In this document: piece after piece, positions 62,401 to 64,000 of the stretch
How positions within the stretch are numbered: position 1 is the first letter of the stretch
How the letters are laid out: each line of letters starts with the position of its first letter
Assembly: GCF_020509005.1 (NCBI RefSeq)
Contig: NC_063013.1
Span: 5,766,001 to 5,830,000 of the forward strand
Length of the DNA: 64,000 nt
Direction of reading: 5' to 3'
From: Fulvia fulva
Lineage: Eukaryota > Ascomycota > Dothideomycetes > Mycosphaerellales > Mycosphaerellaceae
The notes under the pieces: generated by a model
Told to the model about the DNA's origin: nothing
The model's database searches: none
Seen by the model: the letters and a program-made list of their open reading frames with translations, nothing else
Made by a program: the position numbers and the translations under genes

Positions 62401-63259
62401 GACTGGAAGCTCGTCCACTGCTCTTGACCTTAGCGGCAGGGTTACTAGACCTGCTTTCGGGCCGAGCGCTGGGTAAATTGGCACTGGGTATCTGATCGAA
62501 GGACGTTGCAGGTAAAGGCGGCGCTCGCGAAGATGGCGCCGATGCGGGACTGCCTTCATCAGTCGGACTCGACAGATCTACGCTTTGACTTGGCGTGCTG
62601 CGACCCGAGCTTAGTCGCTTCTCACCTTCACGCAAAGACGTCGTCGTCTGCAAGCTGCGAGCTGTCTGACCTGGTGTCTGAATGGTCGGTGAAGCAAATA
62701 CTGCCTTCGCATACGTAGCGAACTCGACCAGGAGCCTAGCCGACAGCTCGCAGACAGCGGATCTAAGCGACGCATCATTATCGTCTTCGAGATTGTAGAC
62801 ATCGACAGTGTTTGTGATATCCGTGGAGGCCTTGTCACCAGCTTCCTTCAGCACTATGAGCTGGCGGTGAACGACACGAGGGTGACGCTCCTTCAGGTAT
62901 GCTGCTGCGCGACCCAGCTCTTCCGCTCCATCTTCGTCCTTCTTCTGCGCGCCGTCGACTACTCCAATGACCAGCAAGGCGTCTCGGAACAGCTCGAAGG
63001 GCGACAGCGGCTGTTGCTGCTCGGAGGGTGCCGCCGAGGAAAAGCGGTAAAGTAGCGAGCCTCGTGGCGACAATTTCGGCGAGAGGAAGAAGCCATTGTC
63101 CTGCGTCTGCGTCTTCTGCTCCACGTCGGCCAGCGGGATGATGCTCGCCTCAGCCTGCAGTCGTTGCAACAGCCGCAGGAAGCGCTGGCGCTCTATGTCT
63201 CCCACAGGCAGCACGAGCACGCGGATATGCGCCGGCGAAACGGGCGAGAAGGGATCCAT
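59405..63259 (-). CDS. TRS120: TRAPPII complex subunit Trs120
   Basis: 1284 residues in a single exon from the ATG at 63259 (MDPFSPVSPAHIRVLVLPVG). Trs120/TRAPPC9 features are FRDALLVIGVVDGAQKKDED early, TYAKAVFASPTIQTPGQ, the long conserved helical middle (ARVGIVYGSIHMLAGHWSEA), VLVQGETSACLVTLQNPFDI, and beta-sandwich C-terminal repeats such as ITLSNNSTTAAYVFEISDTA and ISIRTKITNQERSRSGPLLV. TRAPPII activates Ypt31/Rab11 at the trans-Golgi. A frame-matched extension of 191 codons upstream is produced by the minisatellite at 63375-63664 and is not credible as protein. No intron or damage is seen. Confidence 0.94.
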   Translation of the reverse strand: MDPFSPVSPAHIRVLVLPVGDIERQRFLRLLQRLQAEASIIPLADVEQKTQTQDNGFFLSPKLSPRGSLLYRFSSAAPSEQQQPLSPFELFRDALLVIGVVDGAQKKDEDGAEELGRAAAYLKERHPRVVHRQLIVLKEAGDKASTDITNTVDVYNLEDDNDASLRSAVCELSARLLVEFATYAKAVFASPTIQTPGQTARSLQTTTSLREGEKRLSSGRSTPSQSVDLSSPTDEGSPASAPSSRAPPLPATSFDQIPSANLPSARPESRSSNPAAKVKSSGRASSQDRVSVQGFGSNTSQEKARSRGKARVGIVYGSIHMLAGHWSEALRTMLDHTTTLRKLSDHLWYAKGLENMMVCMILLAWSGVDFSVPSICDPVADRSSSASAARIAAETRAAAEGTKQQLQLFRLSAALPELTRLILSLYRSTEGALELPYLIVAEASVRVAKLLTKLNSVQGHASPAMLRQLIGSQKHFDETASSHNPASNRASSLASSRISKAAVADILAQALPFEDDGLSAADSIRLLAAIASSYSALGMARKKAITIKELVGRLTSALVQARKLGAAEMGIHPAASLSVDAGTDTLLSTAEETSGIKDLMADVSAIYGARFETQRRVEEDVSYLDMQLFGSQALQLALLRQLTGLCEASPDPQGVLWLTSSLLRTAGANAAVDAVPYKSAANKFSKEEQMHYAAVIHRTVAVSKNLGLTDARATYWDPFLVRGVELLHLRGPQAVIDRSKLSQADLTGQVGPGNPLLYDPNASRPGTAVAPISVLVQGETSACLVTLQNPFDIPVDIEELELVTEGVELSCYHEPVTLGPLRLQQITLSITPKSAGDLKVTGCRIRMQGCQAQIFPIVDEAWSPSAPQTVKALGLEAVSTSHQGESRHDLGSIGIVPGTVSATVIGSLPTLLLEPDSVPENGLMLLEGEERSLSITLSNNSTTAAYVFEISDTANVVNQTHQSSADGEAGASTSALAESNASQTVLEPGESTAFELQLCGKAGLSFTQVNFFYCANGSGHPRSARVVSAPISMTVNAALQLHNLEITPAQSDEDGTLVVSYDVRNAWPRSISYICSFDGGAHSKPRTVDKDDMDTPITPGEVRRVHMIVPHLDSNDTSDDDAKSVQARFLDRLHVAWHVDQRSGVADVHGLSLSSEAIELVRSKPIRLSVTTQEKVCKVGDFISIRTKITNQERSRSGPLLVRLSPRGPETGRDEKRMAVAGTLQRVLPPLEQGAESVVDFTVCPLLAGTMELDAVVQPVRIGAYANTRQWHSSKSLSIKIETA

Positions 63260-64000
63260 CCGCGCGACATCTTGCTCATTGCATCGTGGCGGCTGCGCTG
63301 CTGCTCCTTCGATCACGACGCCTCCGAATGTTGTCGGTCGGATGTGACAGGCACTCCTGTGGGTTGTGCCGTTCGTGCTGATGCTGATGCTGATGCTGAT
63401 GTTGATGCTGGTGCTGGTGCTGGTGCTGATGCTGATGATGCTGAGCTGATGCTGATGCTGGTGCTGATGCTGATGCTGATGCTGATGATGCTGAGCTGAT
63501 GCTGATGCTGATGCTGATGCTGATGCTGATGATGCTGAGCTGATGCTGATGCTGGTGCTGGTGCTGGTGCTGATGCTGATGCTGATGCTGATGCTGATGC
63601 TGATGATGCTGAGCTGATGCTGATGCTGGTGCTTATGCTGATGATGCTGATGCTGATGCTGGCAGAGTTGGCTGGAACAAGCTCCGAGTGAGATGCTAGC
63701 CATGTCGATCCCCCCATGCACCCGCGCGAATAGTGCGTGTGCCGGTACGCCATGGCCCATGAGGTACATGCCGCTAGGGACTACGGCTTGCTCTACGTGC
63801 AGTTCCGAAACTGTTGGACGTCCATCTCTCACTCACAACCGTCTGCCGCAGAGGAGGTGCTTCGGCCGATGCTATGCGCTCTGCTTGTTGACAACGGACT
63901 GTGCCTCTGACGAGATCTATTTTCTATTTCCTTGACCATCCGGACATGGCACGAAGATAGTGACATCGGGCAAGCCGGCTTCCTGACAACCTCCAACGAT
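63260..64000. other. Leader and promoter region of Trs120, with minisatellite
   Basis: Apart from the minisatellite, no gene was recognised on either strand up to the window end. Confidence 0.4.
63375..63664. repeat. GATGCT-type minisatellite with higher-order unit
   Basis: On the plus strand GATGCT and GGTGCT hexamers alternate for about 290 bp. A higher-order block GATGATGCTGAGCTGATGCT recurs four times. It lies just upstream of the Trs120 start codon on the opposite strand, and is free of stop codons in the Trs120 frame. Confidence 0.92.

Noticed and set aside
63260..63832. 191-codon N-terminal extension of Trs120 through the minisatellite
   Set aside because: It consists mainly of translated repeat (Ser-Ile, Ser-Ala and Gln-His runs). 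Trs120 homologues start at the MDPFSPVSP position.

Overview
The window is chromosomal DNA of a filamentous ascomycete (Pezizomycotina). The evidence is short introns of about 45-180 nt with GT...AG ends, a fungal-type elongation factor 3, an AreB/ASD4-type GATA factor, a HET-domain protein, a PTH11/rhodopsin-like membrane protein and a HET-C2-type glycolipid transfer protein. The overall style suggests a Dothideomycete, but that is inference. Genes lie on both strands, are mostly intact, and are spaced a few hundred bases apart.

Layout. 0-8 kb: a UBC6-type E2, a decayed TRK potassium transporter, an F-box protein, a disordered protein built from duplicated exons, and an Slx8-like RING protein. 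8-16 kb: mitochondrial DNA polymerase gamma, class II fructose-bisphosphate aldolase and Prp19. 16-24 kb: a RING protein with SUMO-interacting motifs (Rfp1/Slx5-like), the very-long-chain 3-hydroxyacyl-CoA dehydratase Phs1, an SDR oxidoreductase and a Pif1-family helicase. 24-36 kb: an Na+/H+ antiporter, a 68-residue protein, mitochondrial Imp2, a tartrate-dehydrogenase-like gene with one in-frame TGA, a glycolipid transfer protein, a METTL16-type RNA methyltransferase and eEF3.

36-41 kb is a zone of damaged accessory genes: a divergent pair of RBR-like paralogues (one frameshifted), a GFD2-like exonuclease gene with a broken frame, and an alpha/beta-hydrolase relic that has lost its catalytic serine region. 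41-52 kb returns to core genes: an AreB/ASD4-type GATA factor, type II phosphatidylinositol 4-kinase, a HET-domain gene, Cwc21 and Cdc123. 52-59 kb holds a P450 pseudogene, a thioesterase-like protein, a rhodopsin/PTH11-like protein, an epoxide hydrolase, and a small MITE with TA target duplication just upstream of the epoxide hydrolase. 59-64 kb is the TRAPPII subunit Trs120, preceded by a hexanucleotide-type minisatellite that happens to stay in frame with it.

No operons or gene cluster for one pathway are evident. Points of functional coherence are the two candidate halves of a SUMO-targeted ubiquitin ligase (about 6.5 and 16.4 kb), several ubiquitin-system genes, and two genes of incompatibility-related families. 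No tRNA, rRNA or CRISPR was recognised by eye.
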